Assembly (NCBI GenBank): GCA_020746995.1 | Contig: JAGPXD010000004.1 | Location: forward strand, 3,968,001-4,032,000 | DNA: 64,000 nucleotides | Source of the DNA: Plectosphaerella cucumerina | Lineage: Eukaryota; Ascomycota; Sordariomycetes; Glomerellales; Plectosphaerellaceae | Reading direction: 5' to 3' | Shown here: in pieces, positions 9,706-21,711 of the stretch | Position numbering within the stretch: position 1 is the stretch's first letter | Layout: every line of letters starts with the position of its first letter | The notes under the pieces: model-generated | What the model was told of the DNA's origin: nothing | Databases searched by the model: none | The model's input: the letters and a program-made list of their open reading frames with translations, nothing else | Position numbers and translations under genes: made by a program

Positions 9706-12689
9706 GGTCCATGGGTACCTCAATCTGCAGGAACGAGTCACATCTGGCAACTCAAGGACTCAAGTTCATTGCGAAGACCCTACCGCAGCACTTCGATATA
9801 CCCCCTTCCTACTTCTACAAGACCCCTGGGCGCATGTGGGCATGCCATGCCCAAGCGGCTTGTCTGATTCTCAAGGAGCAACTACCTCGGACGAGGGCTG
9901 CAGGTCCTTGAGGCCACGGTTGGCAGGCTTTGACCTCTTTGAAAATGCATCTGTTGGTGGTGTGTCAGGCATCGCTGCATAGAGTATCCATGCCGACGAC
10001 GAGAAACACGAATCAAGGGCTGTCTGGTGTGCTGCGGCAACATATACCCTTCAAATACACAAATCCGCGTCAGGGCGTCAAGGCCCGACAACTTGCATGG
10101 GTTCATGGTGACTGTATGCAGGCAAGCTCTTCATTCCATGCCTTGGATTCAGACTGTTTGCTCATGAGCCTCGCACTCTGGGCTTTCATCTTGGTATCGC
10201 TCCTTCCGTTGGCTTGGCTGGTGCCCGACGGCGCAAAGGTCGGAGCAGCAAGGTGACGATGTCGGACAGCATGTCGCCCAGCTCCAGCCCTCACACCAGG
10301 TCTCAATGTGCCCATGGAAATTTAGGGCTGGCAGCTCTGCGTTGTCATCCGGCCATGCCGCTTGGGGTGCATTGGACAGCTCATGCAACCTTTACGGATT
10401 TTTGAGGGGGTGGCCCAGAGGGTGGCCTCGTTACCGGGCGCCCGGGGTACAGCCCGATCCTATACCTATTCCTCCGGGCGAACTGGGAAAGTGAGCCATG
10501 ATATGGACCATCGACTCCCGCCCGCCCCGGTTTGGAATGCATGTTGGGACGTCCACGCCGAGGACGTCATTTGGTAGTCGGTTCCCAACTGCTGGGCTAC
10601 CAGTGGATGCCCAACGTACCCAAGGCGTCTGAACCCATGGAGGTGCAGTCAGTTCAGGTGCGCCATGCATGCATGCAGGGACGCTGTGAGGCAATGTGCC
10701 GCCGATTCCGAGACGTCCTCCGCCGTCCAGCCCACTGGCACATGCTACCGGTACCCGTCCCGTATCGGATGCCCTACGGCGCAGAGCCGTCAGCCTGTCA
10801 CACAAGATCAAATCGCCGGCTGGGGCATCGCCGTGATTTGTTTGAATATTTGTCAAGCAAGCCAGGCTCTGCGCCAAGATATGCCTGACGGTTCATTCTC
10901 CAGCAAATCGGTGCCGAGTCGTTGCCGAGTCTTTGCCGAGTCTTTGCCCATGGGAAACGTGAGCCAAGTCCACCCACACCGTATCGGAAGCCCTCCTTGT
11001 TCCGCCCGCAGCCTTCCCACCAGGGTATGATTCCTAGCGTGGTATGGAGGGCGCGCCATGCAGCTACACCGCTCAAACTGATATCGGATGCTCATCGACG
11101 GGAGCAAGGCACGGGCGCAGATGCTGGACGCACTTGCAGCAGCGCCGTGGATGAGCCTTGCCACTGGCAGTCTGGGATCAAGTACTGATGCTTGATCGTG
11201 TCCCAGATTCTTGCCCGGCGCACGGCAAGCCACCCACTTTGAGCACTGTAGATGTGTATTCCGGGGTGAGATGGGTGCTAACATGAAGTGTCCGGGTCGG
11301 GGTCTTCAGCTGTGCTGTCGGACTGGGCGTCGGTCCTCCGCCGTTCAAGTACCTTCTGGGGGCCGAGACACGATGTCGAGTTGACGGGTACAGCACTGTC
11401 CAGGCGGATAAGCAGGTCTGACAAGTACCTTTGATCAAAGAGCCAAAGGAACCAGGGGTTCGCGACTTACCGACGCTAGCACCCGGCCAAACCATGTTTA
11501 CCCGGGCAGGTACTTCGACCAGACGGGTTGTTCAGCTGTCAAGGTCTAACTCAAATTGACTGCTCCAAGCCTGCCGCTTTAAGCTGAGCTCCCAAGCTGG
11601 AACAAACACACCCCGGATGAAGTCAGTGTGAGAGCACATCGGTAAAGCAGCGTGACCACTATGCCCTTCCTCCCAGGGCGCATCAAGCCCGCCCGACCAG
11701 CTTGCGACCAGCCGCGCGCTGTTGTTGACCGCAACCTTTGGTTCTCCATCATCGCGCGGGCACTTTGCAATCCACTTCTCCCTCCTGCAACACACCCCAC
11801 GTCCTTGCAGCCCACCGACGTATGCATCTTGCCTTCCCAGGCGCACTGTCCACTGCCACCTTGACGAACAACGCGACGGCCAACTGTCCGAAGGAACAAG
11901 CCCTCAGTCTGTCGGCCCAACCGGTACATGTACGTCGGCCTTGCCCGCCCGCCCTGGTGCCATCCCGCCTTGCCTGCACGCGGTTGGTTCGCGCGCAAAC
12001 CCCTCTGACGCAGCTTTGTAGTCCCCTTCATCCATTCGATCCCGCGGGTACAGGTAGCTGTCCGATCGTTGGTGTAACCAGCCTGCGCCTTGCGCCCACC
12101 GTCCGCCCGCCCCAGCCCAGACTCACGCGGCAGCACCTTTCCGCAGTTTCGCTTCCCCGTCTGCGCGCCGTCACGCACGCACGCGCAACAGCCCGCCGAG
12201 CATCACCTCGCCAACCCCAACGCCCTCCACTACGACTCCCTCCTCCTTGGGACTCCTCTCCGATACCAAGTGCCAGCACTGTGGGACCTGCAGCAGCGCG
12301 CACCCACCTACGCCCACACACACACCCACGCGCACTTCACACGTCACGTCCTGCCTTCAGGTTGCGCGCGTGTTGTCGCCTTTCCTCGTTTCTCCGTCTC
12401 CCACCACCACCGCCCCGGGACGGACCACGCCGACACTAGGCACCCCCAGCAAGCTTTGCGTCACAGCTGGAAACTCGGCAAGCGGGGAAACAACTGGCCT
12501 CGGTCATATCCCAAGTCAAACGGAGGGCCCCTAGGCCATACTGACGCACATTCTGCAGCTAAGCCGCAGCACTTGCAAGCCTTGCCTCCACGCGACGTGT
12601 CAAGGGACACATCACTCCGTACCCGCGTCGTGCGATCTAGCAGTCCAAGCAATTACAAGAACGCTAGCAGCCGCTGCAGGTAGCCAAAC
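9706..12689. other. Gene-free 3-kb region upstream of HAP3
   Basis: 2,984 bp without a gene I can support. The left half is mixed sequence with a short 11-bp tandem repeat (10911-10948) and a 12-bp perfect palindrome (CCGGGCGCCCGG at 10434-10445). From about 11650 to 12690 the plus strand is C-rich and poor in G, with CT tracts and CACACA runs, which suggests a long HAP3 promoter and 5' leader. Open frames here, including one of 233 codons from 11738, have biased composition (Arg, Pro, Ser, His) and no recognisable domain. No tRNA was seen. Confidence 0.5.
10911..10948. repeat. Short tandem repeat, about 11-bp unit (TTGCCGAGTC), three copies
   Basis: GTGCCGAGTC, GTTGCCGAGTC and TTTGCCGAGTC follow each other directly, then a partial fourth unit TTTGCC. 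It is small and imperfect, with no known function. Confidence 0.7.
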
Positions 12690-13762
12690 ATGTCGGACTC
12701 TCCCCAATCTCCTTCTAAGGATGTCGACCAAGGTGCACAGTCACCCGACGAGCAAGGACAAATGAACGAAGGCCATGATCCGCAGTCTGCCGGACTCACC
12801 TACGAGTTCGAGGTCAAGGAGCAAGACAGATGGCTCCCCATAGCCAATGGTACGTCCGCCGTCTTCCCGTCTCGTCGTTTTGTGTTATTTGGCAGCCCCG
12901 TGTCGCCCGAGACGGCCGCGCCCGCCTGCGAATGGCGTCCTGGGAGGGTCCCAGGAGGGTGCTGGGAAGGGGGGTCGGCATCAGTCTGCGCCGTTCCTGG
13001 ACCGACCGACCCCTTGCAGGGAACGTGGCTTTTCTCCGTCCAACGGGGGAAGGCCAGAGCAGCGGTCTCACTCGTTCCGATCTCTTCATCCCGGCCATGT
13101 CTCACGATTCGTCGCCCAAGTCGCCAGATGCGCCAAGCGCCTCTCTCGTCGACAATGACCGTTATGACGAGCTTGACGCTAACATTCGCAACTTTGCGCC
13201 AGTCGCCCGCATCATGAAGAACGCGCTCCCCGAGAACGCAAAGATTGCAAAGGAGGCCAAGGAGTGCATGCAGGAATGCGTCAGCGAATTCATCAGCTTC
13301 ATCACAAGCGAGGGTATGTTTTGCTGTCCCCTGGCTGGTTCCCGCCTGCGCATTGGGCCTAGATTTCTGACGTTTCGAAGCCTCCGAGAAGTGTCACCAG
13401 GAGAAGAGGAAGACCGTCAATGGAGAGGACATTCTCTTCGCCATGACTTCCCTGGGTTTCGAGAACTACTCGGAAGCGCTCAAGATCTACCTGACCAAGT
13501 ACAGAGAGGTACGTTGTTGCTCAACACCAAGGGATTCAGTGCTGACGGCGCGTAGCAAAACCAGACGGCGCGGACCGAAGGCCAGGGCAACCGCCCGAGC
13601 AGCGGATACGGCGGACAACCGCCTACCGGCGCTGGAAGCTTCCAGGCCGACACCGGTAACATGCTGGGCGGCCAACCATCCGAGGGTGGTGCGGACGCTG
13701 CTGGCTACCTCTACTCTCAGCAGCCCGGTCACAACGGAACCGGCCCGAACGATGGCTACTGA
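12690..13762 (+). CDS. hap3: CCAAT-binding factor subunit HAP3/HapC (NF-YB)
   Basis: Exons 12690-12849, 13203-13313, 13381-13508 and 13556-13762 (introns 353, 67 and 47 bp), 201 residues. The NF-YB histone-fold core is nearly invariant: KEQDRWLPIANVARIMK spans the first splice, then ECMQECVSEFISFITSEASE, KRKTVNGEDILFAM and LGFENYSEALKIYLTKYRE. The N-terminus is Ser/Pro/Asp-rich and the C-terminus Gly/Gln-rich. Known role: with HAP2 and HAP5 it forms the heterotrimer that binds CCAAT boxes; in filamentous fungi the same complex works with HapX in iron control and with redox regulators. The first intron is much longer than others in this window and carries an in-frame ATG (see findings). Confidence 0.95.
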
Positions 13763-14654
13763 TGATGGAAGCTGCAAGATTAATACCGGCTGAGGCGTGA
13801 GAGACATCGACGCTTTCACGCCATGCAGTCTGCATCCCGAATGCAGGGTCGTCTCATCTAAGCACTTCTCCACCCCCCCTGGAAGGCTATTCGACGTCGT
13901 TGCCATGCCGTCCACACTATGCTTTCATGTGGGCCACGGTCCTGTGCGGGAAGTCGGTGGTCATTCTTCAACGTGGCATCGGGGTTCCTATCCAATTTCT
14001 GTCTATTAAATCTGTCGGCGTTGGGGGGATGAGGTTCACAAGTCCAGGGACTTGCTCAGGCCTGGAATGAACGGTATAACGGAACAAATCCGGGGTGCCT
14101 TGAGCTAGAGGTAGCTGTATTTGGTAGTTGAAAAGGTCACTTCAGAACTTGAACACTTTCAGTCATCTCTCTCTTAACTCAGATGCGGCAGTGTTTGTTT
14201 GTAATTGTTGTCGATTGATATGTTCTCTCCATATTGCTGATGTTGCCGCCACAGCGTTGTGCACAGACGCTCCAACGGCCCAGGCGGCGGGGCCGTCGTC
14301 ATGCGGATCCCTTTTCTGGTGGGGCAGCCTCAGGTACTTCCTGGTTGGCCTCGTGGTTAGTGGCAAGGCAAGTACCTCATCCCAGGCAGCGCCCCTGCTA
14401 TGATTTTTTTCCAGAAAAGTGCGGAGCGCTCGAAGCCTGCGACCTCCGCATCATCCACGTCCCCAACCCAAAACATTCGCAACGACGGTATTGCCTTACC
14501 ACCTCCTTCCGACGCAGCCTGAGATGTGAACAGGCACGGACATTCTTTGATGCAACCGGGGACACGCAGCGAGTCCATGAGCCCTCGACCCTCGTTGCAA
14601 CAACAACACCAACAGTAATCGGGCTGCACATCCAGACCCCCAAAACCCGTCGCG
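13763..14654. other. Intergenic region HAP3 to RRN3
   Basis: 892 bp between tandem genes: HAP3 3' flank, then RRN3 promoter and leader. No supportable coding frame or RNA gene. Confidence 0.45.
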
Positions 14655-16727
14655 ATGCGACCTTTCACCGCCAACAGGCCTAGCCTGCCCCCGACAAATG
14701 CCACGCCATCCAAAAGCATTCTTCGAACAACATCCTCCATTCTCGGGCGTAGGAAGCTTGAGCATGCCGACTCTGACCCCACCGAGCCCCCGTCCAGTCC
14801 AGCGAAGCGACGAAAGGTCCTCATCGACGAGCAAAGCAATAAGATCATCGAGTTCAGCGACCGCCCTCTTGAGGATGTCAACCGGGAGGTCAGGAAAGCC
14901 CTCGAAGACCGCTTGGTGGGCGAGAACAGCGACTACGATAACCTCAGGGCCCTCTTCAGCCAGGACAGCCGGCACGGTCACCATGACGAAGACGATACGG
15001 AGCGCAGCCGAACCCCGCTACAGGAGCTCAAGGCCTACATCATCGCCCTCACAAACTGCGTCCCGCTGTTGAAGAAATGCAACCAGCTGGTGAAGAGCGT
15101 CCTCCAGGTATCCTGGCTCGGACGGGACGAGGACTTCTTCAAGGTCTACCTCCAGTTCCTGGCAGCCCTCGTGACTTCACAGGGATCATACCTGCCACCA
15201 GTACTCTCCATGATGGTGGGGAAGTTCTCGCACTCGAGGACCGTGGAGTGGAGCGTCCCGGACTTCCCGCCTGTCCGTCGCGACCTGATGCGCAGCCGCT
15301 TGCACGAGGCCATCCAGCACTTCATCAGGATGTTCCCCGCAGCAACACCAGTCCTTGCGAGTCTCATTAGCGAAAGATACCCATACGACTACGACTCTCG
15401 GCGGCAGCACATTGCTTATATCAAGAACCTGTTGATGGTCAAGGAATACGCCGACTCCAAGGACATCGATGTCCTACACATTGGTGTTGTTGACCTGATC
15501 CTGCAGCGCCTGGTCACGATCGATGTCCAGATGCAGCTGGATCTCGAGGACCTCGAAGACGATTTGACGGCTTCGATTGCCCTTTCTCTTCGCGACCCTT
15601 CGACGGCTGGGTCATGGGAGGGCGACGAGGACGCACTCGACGACGATGATGACGACAACGAATCTGTCGACAGCGACGAGTCCGATCTCGATAAGCAGGA
15701 GCAAAAGGCACGGCAGGTCAAGAACCACGTGGAAAAACTGGACGCGATTCTCGACACCGTCTTCGAGCACTACAGCCCCCGGTTGAACGAGCCCGAGTCA
15801 GAAAGCCACCACTACCGGTTCCAGGTTCTGGTCTCGTCCTTCAGCAAGAACGTGCTACCAACCTACAAGTCGCGCCACACTCAGTTTCTGCTGTTCCACT
15901 TCGGGCAGCTGTCAGATTCGATGCGGGACACCTTTGTGGGCAGTTTGATGCATATCTTCACCGAGCAGAACCGCTCCGCATACGTCCGCCAAGCCGCCGC
16001 GACCTACCTGGCAGGTTTCGTGGCCAGAGGCGCCCATATCCCGGCGGACCTGGTGCGCACGATCTTCAACCTGCTACTAACCCGTATGCGGGCCTACAGA
16101 ATCAAGCACGACCTTACCGCCAGGGGCCCCGACATGAAGCGGCATCAGCTTTACTACGCCCAGGTGCAGGCCGCTCTCTACATGTTCTGCTTCCGGTGGA
16201 GAGACCTCATCACGTCGGCTCCGGACTCGGTGGACCCCGAAGACCCGGCATCATATCTGGGGCACGAACTCGAGTGGTTGCCGGCACTGAAGGAGGAACT
16301 CGCCAGCCATGTCTACAGCAGGATGAACCCGCTCAAGATCTGCTCTCAGGCTATCGTTGAGGAGTTTGCAAAGATCACACACAAACTCGGTCTCATGTAC
16401 ATCTTCCCGTTGATCGAGGAGAACAAGCGCATCAGGCTGTCGCAGTTCGTCTCGGACACGTACGGCAACGGCGGTGCACTACGAGACACGTCGGCCGGCG
16501 TCCAGAGCGAGGAGGCCCACCAGCTGTATCCCTACTTCCCATTCGACCCCTACCAGCTCCCAGTCAGCCAGCGCTGGCTCAAGGGCGACTACGTGCAGTA
16601 CCAGTCTGTGCCGGGCCTCAACGTGGACCTGGAGGACGACGACAGCAGTGGAGAGGAAGACGCTGAGCAAGCGACGGATGTGGAGGAAGACACGGCGACG
16701 GCCAGCGAAGATGAGGACGAAGATTGA
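14655..16727 (+). CDS. rrn3: RNA polymerase I-specific initiation factor RRN3
   Basis: Single exon, 690 residues, close to the size of known RRN3 proteins (about 630-650). After a basic, Ser/Pro-rich N-terminus, the HEAT-repeat body carries family segments such as LKAYIIALTNCVPLLKKCNQ and YFPFDPYQLPVSQRWLKGDY. A strongly acidic insertion (Asp/Glu/Ser run) lies at about residues 323-355, and the C-terminus is acidic again. Known role: RRN3/TIF-IA binds RNA polymerase I at its A43 stalk and recruits it to the rDNA promoter; its phosphorylation couples rRNA synthesis to growth. The start at 14655 begins a basic N-terminus and the frame is uninterrupted. Confidence 0.95.
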   Translation: MRPFTANRPSLPPTNATPSKSILRTTSSILGRRKLEHADSDPTEPPSSPAKRRKVLIDEQSNKIIEFSDRPLEDVNREVRKALEDRLVGENSDYDNLRALFSQDSRHGHHDEDDTERSRTPLQELKAYIIALTNCVPLLKKCNQLVKSVLQVSWLGRDEDFFKVYLQFLAALVTSQGSYLPPVLSMMVGKFSHSRTVEWSVPDFPPVRRDLMRSRLHEAIQHFIRMFPAATPVLASLISERYPYDYDSRRQHIAYIKNLLMVKEYADSKDIDVLHIGVVDLILQRLVTIDVQMQLDLEDLEDDLTASIALSLRDPSTAGSWEGDEDALDDDDDDNESVDSDESDLDKQEQKARQVKNHVEKLDAILDTVFEHYSPRLNEPESESHHYRFQVLVSSFSKNVLPTYKSRHTQFLLFHFGQLSDSMRDTFVGSLMHIFTEQNRSAYVRQAAATYLAGFVARGAHIPADLVRTIFNLLLTRMRAYRIKHDLTARGPDMKRHQLYYAQVQAALYMFCFRWRDLITSAPDSVDPEDPASYLGHELEWLPALKEELASHVYSRMNPLKICSQAIVEEFAKITHKLGLMYIFPLIEENKRIRLSQFVSDTYGNGGALRDTSAGVQSEEAHQLYPYFPFDPYQLPVSQRWLKGDYVQYQSVPGLNVDLEDDDSSGEEDAEQATDVEEDTATASEDEDED

Positions 16728-18793
16728 GGCGCCTCTTTTTGCAGCAAAACTATATACCTATCGACGAACGGCAGCACTGAGCTGTTCACGGCTGGCCGGC
16801 ATTGCATCGCCAATGCTCAGCAACAGCCCGCACAGAACAGAGCGAAGGAGGAAGGCGGCAGCATTGGACGGCGTTTGGCAATTGCTTCGCAATGATATCC
16901 AAGGACATGGCCGACACGGACAGGGCGGGGCAATATACCAACGTGGCACATGTACGATTGTCATTGTTCTTGTTTTTTGACACGCAAAATACGACCCCAT
17001 AATCGTACACACAGACAAGTCCCGGTTGGCATCGATCTGACGTGCTTGGCTATCTATTCATGGTGTGTTGTCTCGAATGTCCTGCGCCTCCATTACTCTC
17101 GCAAGGGATTCATCCGTCTCGGGCCCCGTTGCCGAAGCCTGGCCGCCTGTTGTCTCCTTGCCGAGCGAGCTGAACTGGAATGTTCAAAAGGGCCGGACGC
17201 CTCTGTAGATCTTGTCACAATGCTTCAGATCAAGACATGGCTGACCTCATCGGAGGCAGACACCGGCGGGTCGCTGGAATGTGAAGTGGGCGCTGTGTAA
17301 GTGAAAAATGAGCTTATCATGAAAAAAGGCGCATTCCTTCGCGTTATTGTCGCCTTCCAAAGGGAGGGCATAGCCGAGCTGGTTGGCCGAGGGTCTCGAC
17401 TCTCGAGTGAGGGAGTTTGAGGTCCTTGGCCACCCCCTCTTTTGACCGGCATCGTTGAAGCCGCTTCACTGCCTTTCCTGTCGCGAATAAGTGACGGACG
17501 CGCGCCACTGGGGCCGCCGCAGCCGAACGAGCATTCGTGAGGTCAAACGCCTCCCGCGAGGGCATCGACGTGGAAACCGGACTACCCCCACATCAAAGTC
17601 GGGGTAATCTTGTCGAAGACTTTTGAGGGGCCTCGTCTGGTCAGTCTTGTCGTCTTGTTGCATCACGAGCGGCACACCCCCATCTCCGAAGAGATTCGTG
17701 TCGAGGTGAGGGCGACGTCATCTCATTGGGCGGGCACATCACAATTTGGGAACCGCCTGGGCCGTCTGGCGTGATTGGCCGCGGGCGAGAAACAAATCCC
17801 AGGATCCCCTGAGGCCTGAGGGGTGTTTGGGGGATTGGACCCGTTCGTCTCAATCGGCACTCGAGCCGCTCAGGGTCTGAGGGTAAGGGGGGATGCGATG
17901 AATCGATGTCGCTCGCTGGTCGAGGGCGGCCGTGCTGTGTCTGTCATCAGACCGAGAGGGAGAATCACGTTCAGCTACTAAAGGATGTCGTCGTGATCGC
18001 TCTCATGATTTCCTCTTCGCAGGTGGGAAGTTGCACAAGCATCAACCGAGTCAAGCCTTGGCCAGGTCGAGTACTTTCCCAGTCAGGCGTGGCGCTTTTG
18101 TGCACGTAGCGGTACTTCAACCTCCAGCAAAAGTTGATGTACCGCTGGGTACAGCGACCTAGCTGAACGGCCGAGATGGTCGCCCGGGTTGATTCGCCCA
18201 GTCGACTGCGCCCGGTACCTGCAGTAGCGCCGTCTGAAAAGGGGGGCCAGGTCCAGGTGCCTCATTTCCCATGCGGCCCACCGAACCACACAGCGCTGGC
18301 ATCGCGTCTTCTCCCCTCAGGCCTCGCCGCCTCCCTGACCGCACACCCCCTGCCCCCCTGACGAGATGGCATGTCTCTCGGGCTGGCACGGGCCACGTCC
18401 TCCATGCGAAGCGGTTCGTCCTGTGCCGTTGTGTCTGGGATGGCCCTTGGGGGATTTGGGAGGCCGGGCCCCGGGCTGGCTCGCCCATCCCCCTGTCACC
18501 TCTCTCGTCCCTGTTTTCCCGCGGGTTCTGGACTGGCCTCGCGCTCCTCCCGCCCCCTTCTCTCCTTTTCGATCCTCACACGACGCCATCACATTCGTTT
18601 TCACGCTTCCTCGCGCGCGCGCTCTGTCCCAACTGAGAGTTCTCGTCACTCTCCAACACATTCTTTTGAGCCAAAGGGAACCTTCGCGCCAGTAATCGAC
18701 AAGCTTTACCCTTCCGACGGCCCGAACGACCCGCGAGGCAACAACACACGCAATCCACATCGCACAAGAGAGAGAACAACACACGGCGGAACA
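16728..18793. other. Gene-free region RRN3 to SUN gene
   Basis: 2,066 bp: RRN3 3' flank and the long upstream region of the SUN gene. The last 450 bp on the plus strand are pyrimidine-rich, as in leaders of highly expressed fungal genes. No supportable gene or RNA was seen. The frame of the SUN gene happens to stay open upstream to 18371, but this stretch has no signal-peptide character and was not counted as coding. Confidence 0.45.
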
Positions 18794-20175
18794 ATGAAGT
18801 CGATCATCAATCTCGCCCTCGCGGCGTCCCTCGCCGCCGGCGCTGCTGCCCAGCCTCACAACCACCAGCACGCCCACCTCCACAAGAGGCAGCAAGCCTC
18901 GCCGGTTGAGAAGCGTGATCCTGATGTTGTTATCGAGTACGCCGTCGGCCCGACCGTGACCGTCTACCAGCTCGGCGGCAAGGAGATCTCCGACGAGAAG
19001 GCCAAGGAGGGAATCGAGGATGGTCTCTTCGTCGTCGTCGGCGAGAGCACCCCGACCTACTCCCCGCCGCCGCCGCCCGAGACCACGTCGTCGGAGGCTC
19101 CCGAGAGCACCCTCGTCATGGCCGCCCAGTTCTTCGAGGAGAAGGAGACCAGCTCCGCTCCCCCGGAGCCCACCCCGACGCCCACGCCCTCCAGCAGCTC
19201 CAAGGCCCCCGCGCCCAAGCCGACCTCGTCCTCGTCGTCGGGCACCGGCGGCAGCGCCAGCGGCGGCTCGGGCCTCAACTCCAAGTTCAAGAGCGGCGAG
19301 GTCAAGTGCTCCGAGTTCCCCTCGTCTTACGGCGCGCTCTTCCTCGACTGGCTCGGCACCAAGGGCTGGAGCGGCATCCAGCGCGTCCCCTCGTACAAGT
19401 CGGGCGACTCGTCCATCTCCCTGATCGAGACGGCCATCGACGGCGAGGGCTGCACCCCCAACTCGTTCTGCTCGTACGCCTGCCCCGTCGGGTACCAGAA
19501 GACGCAGTGGCCCGAGGCGCAGGGCTCGACCCGCGAGTCCATCGGCGGCCTGTACTGCAACGCCGACGGCTACCTGGAGCTCAGCCGGCCGTCGAAGCAG
19601 ACGCTCTGCGAGCCGGGCGTGGGCGGCGTGTTCGTGCAGAACGACCTCGACAGCATCGCGGCCGTGTGCCGCACTGACTACCCGGGCACCGAGTCGATGG
19701 TGATCCCGACGATCCCGCAGCCGGGCGAGAAGCTGGAGCTGACCAACCCGTCGGCGCCCGACTACTACGTCTGGGACGGCAAGCCGACGACGGCGCAGTA
19801 CTACGTCAACAAGAAGGGCTACAGCCTCAGCGACTCGTGCGTCTGGAACAGCCCCATCGACCCCAAGGGCGCCGGCAACTGGGCGCCCATCAACATCGGC
19901 ACCGGCAAGGCCGCCGACGGCAACACGTACATCTCCATCTTCCCCAACTGGCCCACGACGAGCGACGTCCTCGACTTCAACATTGAGATTATTGGCGACG
20001 TCAACTCCAAGTGCGCCCTGATCGACGGCACGTTCATCGGCGGCAGCAGTACCGGTTGCACTGTGAGTCAATCTCAAGAATTTGGTATAACGGAAACAGA
20101 GACTGACCACCGCAGACTACCCTCGCCGGCACCAAGGGCAAGGCCATCATCCGCTTCTTCCAGGGAAGCAAGTAG
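18794..20175 (+). CDS. Secreted SUN-family cell wall protein (Sim1/Uth1/Nca3/Sun4 type)
   Basis: Exons 18794-20062 and 20116-20175 (intron 53 bp), 442 residues. The N-terminus MKSIINLALAASLAAGAAAQ is a clear signal peptide, followed by KR dibasic sites (HLHKRQQ, VEKRDPD) suited to Kex2 processing. A Ser/Thr/Pro-rich linker covers about residues 95-160. The C-terminal SUN domain shows the hallmark Cys pattern C-x5-C-x3-C-x24-C at residues 220, 226, 230 and 255. Known role: wall-associated proteins needed for septation and cell separation; reported glucan-degrading activity is debated, so I call no reaction. Codon use is strongly GC-ending, suggesting high expression. The Met at 18794 was chosen because it gives the signal peptide. 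Confidence 0.92.
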
Positions 20176-21711
20176 TGTTTTGCAGTAGCATCAGCGACCG
20201 GGTAAAACCCTGCAGCGCCGCAGTGGACAGCATTTGGATTCGTACTTCGTTTCGCATTTTTCCTATGTCTATTGCGTTGTAGATACCTCGAGGGATTCAT
20301 GTTGCATCATCTTTGTCTTGCGACCACCACCCCGCGAGGCAGGGCGGCCTCTTCCTTGTCTCGTTTCTGTTGTATAGGATTGTAGTCCAGCTTGTAGTTA
20401 AGAAATTTGGGCGGGAACGCCTGAACCGTTGGCAGTCGAACCGTTAAGCCGGGCCCGGTGGAAGTTGAGGATGTCGTGATTGATGGCGTGCGCTGTGGGC
20501 GCGATGATGGAGCAAGTGAAAAGTTTGCATGACCTGGTGGGTAGCGACGAGATAGATATCAACAATTGTACTCGTCGGCGTCGTACGCTTCCATGGCGGC
20601 GGAGGCCGATGGTACGGGGTACAGTGACGGTGGTCGTTCGGAGGCTGGCGGGACGGCTTGCGCCGTTGTTGGTGACCAGCGGTTCGTGGGCGGGGGCGAC
20701 ATGCAGTGCGAGTGGGGGCGGGGCCGGCGGCCTATCATCACTGCTGAAGCAGCTGGCACCAAAGCCTCCAGAGGGATCAGTGCTTGTTTGCCTGTGTTGC
20801 TCGTGACAACTGCGAATATCCCATTGGGACGTCAAGACGTGTGTTCCCTCGCGGTGTATCCAATTGAGGCGGAGTCAGTTTGACAGCTAGGCAGATGCCT
20901 GCGCTAAATGCCCGCGATCTGAGACGATCAGCGGGGAAGGGCGATTCTGCCGATTTTTGAGGCGCATGACCTTTCACGATGACGACAGTGCTCGAATAGG
21001 GCATCTTGTGCCGGGAAGTGACCCGTGGGAGGTACTGATGAATTTCTTCACCTCGTTCGCTAGTCAATTTGCTTCGATATCAACGACTGTGGATATTTCA
21101 ATTTCTATCGGTCCTTTTGCTTGCTTGGAACCCAGCTGGAGACGCTGTTGCTGCACTGAAGGCGAACTCCGCTCCGGAATCGCCGCCCGCCGAAAACACA
21201 GTACATGGCAAGTGGCCGGGAAACTGCCACCGCAACGGGACCGCCCATCCTCCAACTGTGAACCCCCGGACGAAACCCTCCCGGCTTCGGCTCCGCGCAC
21301 CTCCCCTTCTGCAGCAGAAAGTGATCATGGGGGGGCGAGGATTTTCCAACCTAGAGCCACTTGCTGCCTTGATCACACCCATCGCCTTGCATCAGAAGCT
21401 CCCCGGGCCCCCGGGCGGCCCACTAAATGCAAAGCTCTTCCAGCATGCCCAGACCAAAACCTGAGGTGGCCAGGCCAGGCCTACGCTGCGGGCGCTGAAA
21501 GCACGCCTCTTCGGTACTTATATCACGCTTGATGGTCGACCCCCAGCCTCCTTGGTGCGAGTACTTCCCGCGGCGTCTAGAGGGGTGCCGGCTCAAAACA
21601 CCATCTTCTTTTAGTCCCCCGCCGCAGCAAACATCCTTATCTCCCCCTCCATCCCCCCAAGTCCTTGGTGATCACAAGTCCTCGCCTATTGCTTGAGATA
21701 CCATATCGACC
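20176..21711. other. Intergenic region SUN gene to FMP42-like transporter
   Basis: 1,536 bp between tandem genes. Several short open frames in conflicting phases, none with a domain or consistent codon bias. A TATA-like ACTTATATC lies near 21516. Confidence 0.4.

Noticed and set aside
11738..12439. 233-codon plus-strand frame upstream of HAP3
   Set aside because: Composition is Pro/Arg/Ser/His-rich from C-rich leader-like DNA; no domain and no coding bias.
18371..18793. N-terminal extension of the SUN protein in the same frame
   Set aside because: It would bury the clear signal peptide starting at 18794 and has no presequence or domain character.
18317..20110. 597-codon open frame on the minus strand across the SUN gene
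   Set aside because: Antisense artefact of the same GC-ending codon bias; product is repetitive Arg/Gly/Leu/Val sequence.
20398..20835. 145-codon minus-strand frame between the SUN and transporter genes
   Set aside because: Competing frames are open on both strands and none shows family similarity or codon bias.
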